A stretch of 64,000 nucleotides of DNA. Source: Candolleomyces eurysporus (Eukaryota; Basidiomycota; Agaricomycetes; Agaricales; Psathyrellaceae). The stretch lies in contig JANBPK010000038.1 in the NCBI GenBank assembly GCA_027579435.1, forward strand, positions 22,319 to 86,318, given 5' to 3'. The notes beneath the pieces were generated by a model. That model was given only the letters and a program-made list of their open reading frames with translations, searched no databases and was not told the origin of the DNA. This document shows positions 24,651 to 37,760 of this stretch, one piece after another; the first letter of the stretch is position 1; every line of letters begins with the position of its first letter. A program made the translations under genes and the position numbers.

Positions 24651-25102
24651 CGTACGTACAAGGCTTGGTATGTTCTCTTCTTTTTGTCGATCTCCTGTTT
24701 TCCCCGACGTTGTTACGTTGGCTGCTAATTCATTCCAATCTGTAGTGACTCGCTAATCTGATCGTCTGCGGAATATACTTCACCTGCGTGTTATCTCCCA
24801 CTGCAAGAACTCATGACGGGTAGATATCTATCTGCCTGCTAAGATGACTCGAGAACAGCAACAGTGTCAGAGTTGAGAGCAATTCACGCAGATACAGCAT
24901 ACATGACAGTTTTGACTCGGCGCTCATCGCAGGATTTTGAGCGGGTGTACTCATTGATGTTTGTCAGTCGCCTCTTTCCCAAGATCGCCAGTATCGGCAT
25001 GTTGTCGCACCAACGAGATCCCTATCTATCTCCCTGGTTGCCTCCTCCCCTCTCATTCATTGACATTGTCTCACAGCGCGACGCAGCGACAGCGAACGAA
25101 AG
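24651..25102. promoter_or_regulatory. Intergenic / promoter of the glutaminase gene
   Basis: This 450-bp stretch contains the 3' end of the hydrolase transcript and the upstream region of the glutaminase A gene, with a pyrimidine-rich patch near 25020-25060. No gene is seen. Confidence 0.45.
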
Positions 25103-28100
25103 ATGCAGTTCCCGTCGTCGCGCTTCGCAAGGGCTCCCTCATCGACAACACTGAAGACATTCTTTACTTCTTTCTTTTTCTTTCTGCCGTTCTTAGAAAT
25201 ACTATTATTATTATGCTCGGTGCAGTCAGTTAGCGCCCAAGGCACTCTATCTGCCATACCGCGTACGATCCCTGTGGTCCATAGGTCTCCCTATTTCGGG
25301 GTATGGACGACGACGGAGGATACGAGTGTGGATCCTACTGTAGCTGGTACGGGGTTGATAAGCTGGGGCTGGAGGGTACGTTCGTCCTGCTTTCATCTTC
25401 ATATATCTCTTTCTTCGAACTTAGTCGCGTCTCTTTGTCTGACGGGTTTTCCTCTGTAGCCATTGAATTGGACAGGACTCGTTCGGGTGGACGGGCAAAT
25501 GTACCAATGGCTAGGCAACGATACGGGTGTCGCGCCGGCGAGGACGGTCAACACCTACCTGACGGCGACGAGGACGATGTTTAGGATGGAAGCTGGACCC
25601 GTCAGTTTGAATGTGTCGTTTCTGAGTCCTGTGGAGGTGCGTTTTCTCTCTCTTCCTCTTGCTATGTCTTCTTTTGAGACTGAACCGGCGATCTGGTGGG
25701 CTAGCCAACGAACTTGGTCCGACAGTCGTTCCCATTCGCCTATGTCTATGTGGATGTGAACGCAAACGATGGGCAGGCGCATTCGGTGCAGTTGTATACG
25801 GACGTTTCGGCTTGTACGTTCGTTTATCTCTTTCTTACTCCTCCAATCCTCATGATCAAACTAATCGTATCCCTCAAACCTACGTAGCTCTAGTATCCTC
25901 GCGAAATGATACGATGGAGTGGAACACCACTCGGACTTCGACTTCAATATACCACGACATACGACGAAGATCGGGGTTAGCTTTGGATACATATGATGTC
26001 GCCGAGAATGCGAATCTGTTTTATGCGACTCTGGAGGTACGCTCTTGGCTTCGCATAACCGACTCATGATAATCTGATTTGGTTATCCGTATGGTAGGGC
26101 ACGGGTGTCACTCGACAGACGGGTCCATTCTCCGAAGTCCGCCAAACGTTCACCTCCAACGGGGCTCTAAACAACTCTGAAGACACCGTCTTCCGCAACG
26201 CCTTGGTCGCGTAAGCATCATCTCCCTTTTTCCCCACCTGGTCGTACACATCCTGACCCATTGGAACCCCTTCCGTGACAGTCCCCCTGTCCTTGCATTC
26301 GCAGTCGACCTAGGAACGGTACAATCGACCAGCTCGCCTGTCGTGTGGGCTATAGGACACGTCAGGGAAAACTTATTGACGGCGTACGGGGGCTCGTTTG
26401 GCAGTGAGAGACGGGCGTCCTACTTTTGGTCGCAGTATGACGAGATCGGCTCAGCAGTAGGTCGCTTTTCCACCCCAATACCTCATCCTCGCAAGACTGC
26501 TCAAACTCACGTTGACCTATGATAGATTGACGCTTTCCTCGCTGACTTCCGGGATGCCAAAACCAGAGCGGAGCAGCTAGACGAGAAGTTGAGAGAAGAA
26601 GCTAGCGCGGTGTCGACGGAATACGCAGATTTGGTGTCGTTGTCATTGCGGCAGACTATGGGTTCTATCGAGATCACCCTACCGCAACGGTCTAGTACGC
26701 GGAATTCGTGGAATATGTCTGATATACAGGCTTTCGTGAGGGATAATGGGGTGTCTAAGTGAGTACCCGATTTCTTTCAAGTTCCTTATTTTGGCGTCGA
26801 TCGTGGGTGTTGATATATTGGTGACTTTTATAGACGAGCGAATCCTGTGGAGGTTATCTATGCAGCTATGCCTGCGCTTTTGTATCTCAACCCGAGCATC
26901 TTGTTCTATTTGCTCAAACCCCTGCTCAACTTCCAGTCTTCGCAGAGGTACCAGAATGCGTATGCGTCTCCTGACCTCGGTACGTCAAATCTCTTTTGTT
27001 GTCAAGTTCCCGCCGATTAACGTGGTTTGAATGCACCCAGGCAACGACTATCTATCCGCCACTGGGAATAATACCAATACCAAGCCTCTGGGGGTAGAAC
27101 GTCCGTATATGGTTTTTAAGCCTTTTAAACTCACAAAGGACTCAATTATGTTCGAATAGATTCGGGGAATATGCTGATCATGGCGGCTGCATACGGTATG
27201 CAGACGAAAGATTGGGCTTCTCTCAACCCATACGTTAGTTACCATCAGATAATCTCGCTCTCATCCTCCCTAATATATCGTTCTTTCTTATAGGCCGGCC
27301 TTTTCAAGACATGGGCTGACTTTCTTGTCACGGAATCCCTTCATACAAAACAGCAGTAAGCTAACCAGAAGTGCTTCAAGACTCGCAGGATGACTGATTG
27401 ACGATCTCTCTCTTCAAGGACGTCGGCCGACGGTTTGACAAGCGAAAACCAGTCTAACCTTGCACTCAAAGGTATAGTGGGAGTTTACGCCATGTCGAAG
27501 ATCAGGGAGGCATTAGGTGCTAATGGGGAGGAGAAGTATTTCTCCGTAAGTAGCCTGCTCTTTCTCTGTGCTCCGAGCTCACCCCTCTCTATCCGGCATG
27601 AAAATGTTCAGGACCAGGCAATCTCGCTTGCCAAACAATGGGAACAACTTGCTGTCGTCGATGATCATATATCTTCTTTGTATGGTCAACCCTCGACTTG
27701 GGGATTGACTTACAATGTGTTTGCTGCCCAACTCATCGCTCCGGATTTGATTACGAAAAAGGTTGGTATGCCTCTGCTTCAACAAGCTCCTACCGCGCTT
27801 TGGGACGATGATATTGATTTTCTATTTAGGTTTTCAGAGACCAATCAGACTTTTATGACAAGCAAGCAGCGTCTGGTATGTGTTCCTTGCCTATTGTCGC
27901 GTCCGTTGATGTTCACCTGGAATCCAAGCTGCACCCAATGGTCTCCCATACGATACAGCAGATCCGCATGTGGTCAAGTCTCGTACGTATATATGTCCTC
28001 CAAAAGCTACGGGCAGAAAGCTCACCCATTTTCTATTCTCCAACCTCAATGCACGACTCGTAGATTGGACCATGTTCACAGCAGCAAGCGCCACCACCCC

Positions 28101-29008
28101 GTCCACAAGAGATAAACTTGTCAACTTCATTCATTTCCGGACATTCCGGAAAGCAACGGCGGCACAGTTTAGTACGACCTATAGTGCGGATACTGGTGCA
28201 ACTCTTCCATTAGGTGGACGGTCGAGTCCAGCCCAGGGTGCTATGTTCGCGCTCTTGGCTTCTGAGTGAGTCGTCCAGCCGTCAAACATACATACACACG
28301 GCCGTTGCTGACAGCTCTTATAGGACGTTCAACGGAGGTTCTGCCTCCTCAGGGCAATTTGGCGCATCTAAAAACATCGGCGGTATCGTTGGAGGGGTTA
28401 TCGGAGGACTAGCCGCAATAATACTCCTCTCCGTTGGAGGGTTCTTCGTTTGGAGGCGGCGCAAAAACAACCAAGAGATGAAGAAGAAGGTGGAGATCGA
28501 TGGAAACTACTCCCCGACCACTTCGTTCTCCGCTCCGGAAAGACGGACTTACGCCTCGAGTCGGAACTATACAGCGAGCGCCTACACCCATATCCCATCC
28601 GAGCTCATTCCAATGCCGTTCACAGGCCTGGTATCTGGTGGGGATCATAATAACGATAACGCCAATTCCCCCACAACGAACTCGGGAGGGCGTCCCAGTC
28701 CTCCGGTGAGCGGCAAGCTCGCTCGGTATGTGGTGGCCAACCCACCTCACGCTCCTCCTACGTCTCCCTCCCTGCGCTCAGATGGGTCATCCTCGGGAGC
28801 CCAGGACCATCATTCGTATTTGCCTCCACCGTCCGGCACAAGTTCAAGTCAGAATCTTCAGCAGGAGGTGGAAGAGTTGAGGAGGGAGGTTGGTTTCTTG
28901 AGAGCGCAGCAGCAGACTCTGTCATCGCAACCGCCACGACCACCAGCTACGACGGTGTCCTTCGGTTCGCCGCCTAGCGAGCCTCCTCCTTTGTATACCT
29001 CGAGTTAA
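25103..29008 (+). CDS. gtaA: Glutaminase A (GtaA-type), membrane anchored
   Basis: About 15 exons are joined by short introns. The N-terminus is a long hydrophobic signal/anchor (FFTSFFFFLPFLEILLLLCS, about residues 20-40). Domain landmarks follow family order: ISWGW then LNWTGLVRVDGQMYQWLG (DUF5127-like part), VVWAIGHVRENLLTAYGGS, SNGVSK-type linker, NMLIMAAAYGMQTKDWASL, AGLFKTWADFLVTESLHT, NLALKGIVGVYAMSKI and STWGLTYNVFAAQLIAPDL (DUF4965/DUF1793-like part). A single C-terminal membrane span follows (GGIVGGVIGGLAAIILL, then FFVWRRRKNNQEM), and a Ser/Pro-rich cytosolic tail with a short coiled-coil-like segment ends at 29008. GtaA enzymes release ammonia from glutamine outside the cell. Exon ends near 27870-28080 (GLPYDTADPHVVKS then WTMFTAAS) are inferred. 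N-glycosylation sequons are frequent, as expected for an exposed domain. Confidence 0.82.
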
Positions 29009-29355
29009 GAACGGTTTTTAATTATTACATTATCCTATTGACTTTCTCGATCATTTCCTGACAAATGCATTTGCCAATGGTGTGTAAAATGAGTTCCCGA
29101 GGACAATCATAAAATATCATATTGATGAGGAGAGCTCGTATGCTTGCTAAATACTCACCCTATCCGTTGGAAGGTCTCATCATTGTAAAAGAACAGCAAG
29201 CCTAGTCCCGTCTTTTGTCGCAACGAACCTGACCGAAGCGGGTTGTTCGACACGGCTGGGGACACATAGGGTCTGAATCAGACAGCGATGGACGGAGACA
29301 CAACTCGAAAACGTTGATATAATCGCCCACATCAAGCAAACAGATATACAGGAGA
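29009..29355. other. Convergent 3' intergenic between glutaminase A and NLR gene B
   Basis: AT-rich 3' flanks of two convergent genes. The last part, from about 29215, aligns with the 3' flank of NLR gene A and is the end of the duplication arm. Confidence 0.6.
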
Positions 29356-32300
29356 CTAGGATAAATATCGATATTCATAAGTATAATGACGTCCAATCCT
29401 CTTGCCCTCGATCTTCAGGCCCCTAACATCCACATCCTTCCTAGCCAAGAGAAGGCGAATAATCCTCTCATACCCATACCACACTGCTAGTGACAACGCC
29501 GTGTCCCCGTTCCCATTTCTGGCATTTATGTTGACACCTGGGGAAGCCAAAATCGACCTGACTACTTCCTCGTGTCCAGAGTTCACTGCGAGAATCAACG
29601 CGTTATTCCCATCCTTGTCGCGGTAATTCGAGTTGATACTGGGGTTGGAGAGTAGGAGCCGCACAATGGACTCCTGTCCATGAAATGAAGCCCAGAGGAG
29701 CGCCGTACGGCCGAACTTGCAATCTACGACATTTGGGGAGTTCTCCCAATTGGTAAGTGGGAGGAAGGAACGGAGTGTCTCTTCATCTCCACTTCTGGCT
29801 GCACATATGAACAAGTTGCACCCGCACGCGGCAGTGTCTTGGAAAGACAGCTGGCCGCAGAGAGGCGACGACATGATTTTGTTGACGGTGTCGAAGTACA
29901 ACTGATGTGCGGCTGCGAGGATTGCGGTACCATGGGTCGGGCAGCGAATCGTCGGGTCGGTGTCGGGTCGAGCAAGAATGAGATCTAGGATGGTATGTCG
30001 TCGGAGGAAGGACCCTACAATTAGGGCTGTACAACCGCAACGGCCCTGGGCGTTAACCTTGATATCATGGTGGGACAGGATAGTTCTGAACGTTCCAATA
30101 AATCCGGCCCTCACGCAGTAAACAAGGATGGGATCTCCTTCTCCATAGGTAACGCGTTTCATCATTCCCAAAAGGTCCTTCTGGTCAGCAGGGCCATTCA
30201 AGAGACCGACAGCGTAGGGGCCCGCTCGCCTGGGTAGGAGGCGACCGAAGCAGTTGGAAGGAGTGAGCTCATGAAGAACTATTTTCGTGGCAGCGTTCAT
30301 GTAAGCGCTCTCCTGTAGCCAGCATTCCCTTTCGGAAAACGGACGATAGCGAGGATGAAAGAGAGGAGAAAAGCACGCCCTGAATGCTTTTTGACTGTAG
30401 GAATATTGATTGACATCGATGTCTGCGCAATCTTTGATCAGCTGAACTACAACACGTCCCCGCCCAGCTTGAACGGCGACCATCAGCGGGTGATACTTGC
30501 CAGCATTGACGTTGATCCCTGTTGTCGAGAGGAGCCAGGAAATGATTGGTTGTGAACCGCGATAGCAGGCCGCTGCTAACGCGGTGTATCCATTTTCAGT
30601 CGGAATATTGGGATCGATCCTGGGATGATCAAGGAATCGCTTGACAATTATAGGGTCTCCTCGAAGGCAAGCAGCGGCTAGAGCGGATTCCCCACCATTG
30701 GGGTCGACTCCGGGTGCATCAAGCAGGAGACTGATGACATCAGCACGCCCCGTGCGGGACGCTGCTGTGAGTGCAGGAGCAAGATCCATCGTGCTGTCAC
30801 AGTGCTCCAAGAGCGCTTTGACTACGTCAACGTTCCCTACTTGTGCTGCTTTCCGGAGTAGAGCTGGCTCTTTCCGAATGGAATTGGGTGATGCTACGGA
30901 AAGCGATGCCACTAGCTTCAATACCCCTGGAAAGGGTGCAATTCTGGAGCTCCGTCCGATGTCATCTGGGTCCAACATCAACGACAGAGCAGATTCGCCT
31001 CTGTCGTTCAGTGTGTTTGGGTCAAGATCCTTCGTCTCCAGCAACAGCGGCAATATTCTATACCAATCTTTAGCATGAGCTGCGACGTGCAAAGGGGTGC
31101 TGTAGATATCGTGCTCGGGAATGGCCCAGAAGGACTGGTGATACCAGAGCTGCTCGGGGGATAGAGAGGGGCGAAATGGAAGGCGACTACCAGCAGATTT
31201 AACTCGGATTGGAAGGTCTACTTGAGCACTGCCTCGGCCAAGTCTAATGGTGACATTAATATTTGGGTGGGATAACAGTGCCTGGACGACCTCGGGTGGT
31301 CCACGTTCACACGCAAAAAAGAGCGCAGTTGGCCCACAAGGCTGGCCGGGCCCTCCGGAGTCCTGAATATTGACGTTGATGCGACGATCTGCCAATAGTG
31401 TCTTGACAATTGCAGTGTGGCCTCCGCAGACTGCCACAATGAGTGGGGCATGCCTACCAAGGTTCACGTCAACGTCGTCCCGCGCAAGGAGAGTTCGTAC
31501 TAACGGCATGGATCCACTGCATGACGCTGCCGAGAGTACCGTCCATCCCCCCTCGATCGCATTTGCATCCAGCCCATAAGTCGGGTGAATGAGCATCTGA
31601 GCAATTTCATGGTTGCCGCGAAAAGCTGCGCGCACCAGGGGGGAAGCTTTTCCAGCGCAGGGTTGAACCTTGGGATGGGCGAGCAACATCTGGCAGATAC
31701 TTCGGTGGTTGTTCCACGCTGCATGAGCGAGAGGTGTCCAGCCGCGTGTGTCTTCCGTATTGACATCGATATCCGGTTCATATGCCGGCTGAAGAAGCAA
31801 CTGCACGATTTCGCGGCAGCCACGAGAAGCTGCTAACATCAAGGGGGAGACCTTTCCAGCCCGTAACTGAATTTTGGGATGGGCAAGTAGCATATGGCAA
31901 ATACTTCTATGATTGCTGCATGCTGCACGCGCGAGAGGCGTCTGGCCGAGGTCATCCTCCACGTTGACATTGATATCCGGTTGTAGAAGGAGAGCCTGCA
32001 CCACTGCATCCCTTCCACTCTGACATGCTGCAAGTAGAGTTGCTGAGTCCCCGTGATTGTTCCTGATCACGGGTAGGAGAGTGTCGACAACGTCCTGATG
32101 TCTGTTCCCTGCAGCCAATAAAAGACTGCGCGGCATCCGGCGGTCCAAAACCAACTTGGGGAGCGGTGGATTCAGGGCCCGAAGTCCGGGCATAAGTGAA
32201 GCTTTGTGAGAGAGGAGAAGCGAAACGGTGTGCGTGTGGCCTGCGTTTGCGGCAGTATCAAGTGCTGTCCACCCCATAGCGTCCTTTGCATTGATGTCGA

Positions 32301-35198
32301 CAAATCGGAGAGCAAGCTCTACGATTGCTGTGTGGCCACGCCTTGCAGCGTCAATAAGAACCCTCGACTGCATCTTTATCCTTGGGGGTTCGGGACAACC
32401 GTGAACTAGTTTGGAGAAGGTCTCCTCGAGACCCAAACGTGCGGCGAGTTCGAGGCAGAGATCGATATCGTTGGCGGTAGCATTGGCGAGAATCCGTCCA
32501 TGTGATAGGAGAAGTTTTAACAAGGTGTCATTTTTCGCAACCGAGAGTGCTGTTCCCGAAACCATACAGCGTGCGTGAATGTTGATTTTAGGGTTGGATA
32601 GAAGCAGTGCAATGATGGTGAGCTGGTTGGTGGACGCTGCAAGTAAAAGAGGGGTACAGCCACAACGGGGCCCTAAGTGTAAATCGACCTCCTCGCGTGA
32701 AAGAAGGGCTTCAACGGCTTCGCAACGACCTAGACGAGATGCGTAGCATAGGGCGGTATATCCGGTGAAGGAGTGTTGCGCATTTACATCGATTTCGGGG
32801 TTGGAGAGGAGTTGTCGAACGAGGGATATATGGCCTTCAGAGGCGGCCCACGACAGTGGCGAACGTGTACACGTTTGAACGTTCGCCTGGACACCGGGGC
32901 ATGATGCCAATAATTCGACTATCTTGACGTGACCTCTGTTGATAGCGGAAGCCAGTGCAGAGCACCCGCATGCAGCTCTTGCGTTGAGTGTTTCTATGTC
33001 TTCTGGATCGATGGACAGCAGGAATTTAACCATCTCTTCACGATCGAATGCTGAGGCTAACATGAGAGGGGTTCGACCATCAAGACTGCGATCTCTGACG
33101 GACATTTCTGGCCACTTCTCTAAAACAATCTTGGCAGAATTGACATGGCCACCGATTGCAGCGAGATGGAGGACAGTGAAACGATGCTTTGGAGTGGCCC
33201 CGCAGCTGGGCGACATGTCCGTCAAGAGATCGGTGAGGCCATACAACGCAGCAAGGTGGTGAGAGCCGAGCTGATCGGAATAGGGGCCATCGAGCCAGGG
33301 GTAGGGCAAAGGTCTTGAAACAAATTGGGATACGTGAGGTGACAGCCCCTTCTCTTGACCAGAAAGTCGGGAGTGCGTGCCCCAGTGCCTGTAAGCATAG
33401 TTGAAGACGGGTCGCGGACTCTTCGACGTGCCAAACCCTTCAAAGGCAACGTCTCCGGTTGGGGAATTGCGGTACCGGAGTTGGGCAGATAGGTAGACAA
33501 CACAGATAGACGACAGATATGTGTGAGGTGCAGGGAACCACGACAGGCATGCTTCCTTGAGAAAGTCATGGGCGGTATAATCTAAACATGGTCTTTAATA
33601 TCGACATGGTCTGCACACCACCGTAGGCACTTACGAATGAGTCTGAGGGGTGTAGAAGGAGAGGATCTCGAGACAAGGCCACAGCAAGCATCGAAAATGA
33701 ATTCTCCGGATGTGATGTCATCTTCATCGAAGGTCCCAAGGTCGAGATTGGTGGCTAAAGCATGCTGCAGCTGGTTCATTGGCAATGGTTCGAGGGTATG
33801 TACCAGCCATACGATCGTTCGCTTCGCTAAAAGGACCTCTGCATCGCTTTGGGCAGTGATGCGCTTCAACGTGTGCTCATAAAGATCGTTGATGGTCGTA
33901 GGAAGAGTTTCGAGAGCGTTCATCAACGCCCGGGGGGTCATGCTACCCTTCAATGCTTCGATTTGCAGGCTTGCAACCAGAAACCTGGAAATTAGGAATC
34001 GTGGGTGAGTCTACCATGTACACTAACCGACGATTGTAGCCACCTACATGCCACCTGACTTTTTCTTGATAGCTTCACAAATGCGGCGCTTCTCACTATC
34101 CTTCTTAGCAAGCATCGTCTGCAGCCGGGGCATCTGCGCGATTTTCTTCTCGACAAACAGCTCTATGTCTTCGTTTCGAGCCTCGACATCGATGTGGGCA
34201 GCACCACGAACCAGACATTCGAATGATTTCATAGGGCGCGACATGATTAATGTGCGAGTGTTTGGTGGAAGAGTGTTGATTCCCTCGAGCAGCCGTATCT
34301 TGACTTCTTCCTGTGCTTCGTCCAACCCATCCAATATGATATACACCTTCTTGAACCTAGTACATATGGTGGACAGCAACTCATACAGCTCTGCCTCCGA
34401 TGGCCAAGTATCTTGCCTTTGATGGATAGCGAACGTTTCGCTGATATGCCGGAGGGTTGCTGGATCGTATTCCAACAGCTGTCGGATCCATGCCGCAAGG
34501 AATTGAGAGGTGGGATGTTTCTCCGTGTACCGACAGTAGGCGAATATGACAGGCACTCGCTTCTGAGACGAAAATTCCTTTTGGAGGTGGTCAACGATGA
34601 ATGCTCTGAATTCGTAGTCAAAGACGAGTAGCATCGAAAAGACATTAGAAACACGAACGAAAGGATCGTCTTGCCAGCGCCCGCTAGAAACCCAGAATTA
34701 GATCAACAACCGTTCGGGGCATGACACTTGGATAACTCACGCATCCCGGTCCCCCATAAGATCTTGACGTTGTTTCGCGTCCAAAGATGATATTCGCTGG
34801 TCTGTGTGAACCAAAGGCCTGTGCCTGGGGTCCTCTTCGCAAGCGCATCCGAATGGATGTTCCGGAAGCTGGTCGTTGTCAACCAGTCGGCGACTCTTCG
34901 TAATAGCTCGATATCTATTCAAAAATAGGTGCACTTGTCAGATTAGCAAGAACGGAGAGAAGTTGGAGACTTTACCACTATCCTCCGTCTCACCGCCACC
35001 GGCATTCACAGAGATATTACAGTTCTCGTATACGTTCATGTTCACGTCCTTCCCAGCGGATTGGATGCTGACGTTCTTCATTCCAAACTTGCTTGCACCT
35101 GCAAAAGCGCCCACAGAATCTAGAGCACTTCTATGAGCAAAATTAAGGCATTTCAACGAGAGGGTCGTCTTACAATCGTGCTCGGAAGGTTCGTCCAT
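29356..35198 (-). CDS. NACHT-ankyrin repeat NLR-like protein (copy B)
   Basis: Seven exons on the minus strand (35174-35198, 34976-35119, 34741-34914, 34659-34683, 34048-34605, 33635-33984, 29356-33581) give 1833 residues without a stop. Exon borders match copy A one for one, and here every donor is ordinary (GTAAGA, GTAAAG, GTGAGT, GTTCGT, GTAGGT, GTAAGT). Walker A (GAGKT), Walker B (VYIILDGLDEA), LIMSRP and the winged-helix-like segment LETLPTTINDLYEHTLKRI are kept. The ankyrin part has one 204-bp unit more than A (spacing of the matching motif 31674 to 31878). The C-terminus ends IGRHYTYEYRYLS; copy A has lost this frame by a 1-nt insertion. Both copies are open, so both may work as receptors with diverged sensing repeats. 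Confidence 0.87.
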
Positions 35199-35695
35199 GA
35201 TTGCGATGACACTGGTTGTGGTAGCAGAAACAGAGACGGGGTTCGGTACTCAAAGTCGACAGAACAATTGCGACAATCAACAATCGGTCATCTCCGGCGT
35301 TAACAGCATCGAAGTGGCTGTACTTTTACAAAACGGGCCTTTGGAAACACTTCAGTCCGTCGGGCGCCCGGCGGTTCTGTGATAACACGATGCAACCTTG
35401 CTGCACGAAACGAAGGGCGTTGAGTTAGTTTCATGGACTAGGAAAAGTCCTTCCCCAATAGTGAACTGTTGTTGATCGGTCAGCGGTCCTTGCTGAATCG
35501 CTTCACTAGTAGGTAGGGTTATCGGATCCAACGCTCAGACCCATGTCCGAGATGCCCTCCAATGACACAATCACAGGAGAAATTCTGACGTGCGTGGCTG
35601 TTACTAGGGAGTAAAGAACCACGCGCGGGTTTGGTAGCCTTAGTTTACCATTGCCTTCAAACGTATACAGCAGCAAATACACGAAAGCCTAGGCT
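35199..35695 (-). promoter_or_regulatory. Promoter region of NLR gene B, conserved with gene A
   Basis: Aligned islands with the region upstream of gene A include the palindromic core CGGGCGCCCG at 35361-35370, a TTTCTCCTGTGATTGTG stretch near 35585 and a TTTGCTGCTGTA stretch near 35670. These are the parts most likely to be kept by function. Confidence 0.5.
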
Positions 35696-37760
35696 CACCA
35701 ACCACTGCCTGTGTGTAAAAAAGAAATTAGGGACTAAAAAGGAGGAAGAGGAAATATTGGAGAAAGATAAAGGAAGCTCACACTAGGTCCTCAGTGAGGT
35801 GAGTGTTGACTTTGCAGGTGAGAGGCGTTCTGGTATGCTCTCCACTCCCAATGCTTTCGGGCGGGGCCCGGGACTAAACACATAAACGAATTCGTTCTCT
35901 ACGATCACTACGATCGTCAACTCTGTAAGAAAATCAATGGAGATTGGAGAGGATGGAGAAAATGTAGTAAGAGCGCTTAATCCAGTCCTCTCGCTTTTTT
36001 GAATCGCGACGGGTCTAGCTAGAGCCTGCATAATATTAATATACAATGGGTGTGGAGAACGGGTAGCAGAGAAATTTACGAGGTCGTCGCGATAGTAATG
36101 GCAAAGCTACGATTTAGATTCTCGACCACTTACTCTGAGTCTGGGACCTACGGCATAAAGGCGACCGTGAAGGCCTCGCAATCCTGAAGGGTCCTGTGAG
36201 ATTGTCGCTGACTTGTCTCTCTGCCTCCATGAACCTAGGATAAATCCGGCCTTATCTGAGGTTGATCCGGACGGAGATCTAACTAAGCTGCTCAGATGTA
36301 CGGTGGCTTGAAGGTTGCCGCATCCAGGGATGGAACCGATCCACGCCTTCCTCCTCAGTGACCTCTCTCCGCCGACTCGTTTCTCCTGCTCTTGCGGGAT
36401 CAACTGTGCTGCACCCTTTTTTGGATCAAGGAAAGCGATCAGACTCCCTACGACCCCTCTTAAATATCATTTTCACCTCGTTCCTGGGCAACAGTCCCAG
36501 CGGGAACGATCTACTCGTTGAATAGCAGGCCAGGATTTTCATCGGTGCTGAGGAATCAGCGGTAGGAAAATCGGCGGCAAAGGGGCTGGGAAGAAAGTGA
36601 GGTTGAAGAAGAAGAGGAGGGTTTAAAGGTTGGGGAATCGCTGTCGCCAGGACTGCAAGAGAATCACAGTTCGCTATCTCGTGATTTCTGAGGAGTGTCA
36701 AATTCCAGATCGAGCCGTCTGTCCCTTTGGATTCAGCATGGGTTAGCAAATGGTAGGATCGGTGCGGATGGGTATGATATCGAGACCAAGTACACACCCC
36801 GGCTAGACTCAGACTCGTATAATTTCCCGTAGTTTAGCCTATGTCCGAGGCCTATAAGCCTCCTTTGACGGTCTGCCGATTAATTGAGGTCGATGGGTGT
36901 ACAGTATCACGTACCCTACTGCTGAAGCGCTGAAGTTCGGCGGCGACCTCCTTGGTATCACTTCTTTTGGCCTTGTTACTCGGACCCGATTTGACATCCG
37001 TGCCGCTACACGCGACTTCTGCTAGCTGAGGTATTGAAATCTCAATATCGTTCGAGAGGAAGAGACACCCGCCATCATGTCATCCATCCGCACAAACCTC
37101 AGGGCAACAAATCAATACAATCGGAGGTTAGAGCTGTTGAGAGAGTATGCTCTGCTACTAAAGAGCTTACAGCAATCAGTTATAAGATACGCTCTGCTTA
37201 CTTGGCTCTCGGTTAATCACCTTCTCAGTACGCCTTTGAAATGACTGCCAAAACTCACGACAGTCCACATATCCCCGCCTCGCTAACAGAGAGCCATGTG
37301 TGGTTGAGTATGGGAGATGGCTTGCGTTGGGGTCAAGGGCTGGAATCGCCGTAGCCAGTGTTGGGAGATACGCAGCATTGTGGATAAGTGAAAGTCAGCT
37401 TCGCAGTATACAGAGACACAGGCCTCTACATCGTGTTTGGTGGTAAGGAACGACGAAGGAGATGGGGTGATTGTCCCATCACTTCCTGATCCGATCAAAT
37501 TCTGTTCCGCCCCTTGACCAACATCTATCTCTGGTTGCTTCGTTCCAGGACCCCTGAAAACCTAGGCAGAGGCCGGAGTCAGATTTCCCCCTCGGTGTCC
37601 GGACTCCTCTTGGCGAAATGTCCGGAATTTCCTCCGGCCTCTGGCCAGAAAAGCGCAAAAAGCGCCCGTCCACCGTCCAAAAATGGCAGTTTTTTCGGGC
37701 GCTTCGCGCCCCGAACCTTCGTCGGCCCATTTCCAGGTCCCTTCCCCCCAAGATGTCCGG
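35696..37760. other. 2-kb region without supported genes
   Basis: I find only short frames in conflict on both strands (for example 36426-36797 minus), none with a motif or a partner exon. No transposon ends are obvious. Confidence 0.45.

Larger units (their letters stand above)
29215..35695 (-). repeat. Right arm of the 6.4-kb inverted segmental duplication
   Basis: The reverse complement matches 4870-11195 from promoter to 3' flank. Its ends are marked by the shared GTCTGATTCAGACCC-like island near 29270 and by the shared GGCTTTCGTGTATTTGCTGC island near 35680. See the left arm. Confidence 0.85.

Noticed and set aside
30355..31078. Plus-strand frames within NLR gene B
   Set aside because: They are antisense shadows of the ankyrin coding exon, caused by its repeat codon pattern.
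36426..36797. 123-codon minus-strand frame
   Set aside because: No motif, no partner exon, and overlapping frames on the other strand; treated as chance.
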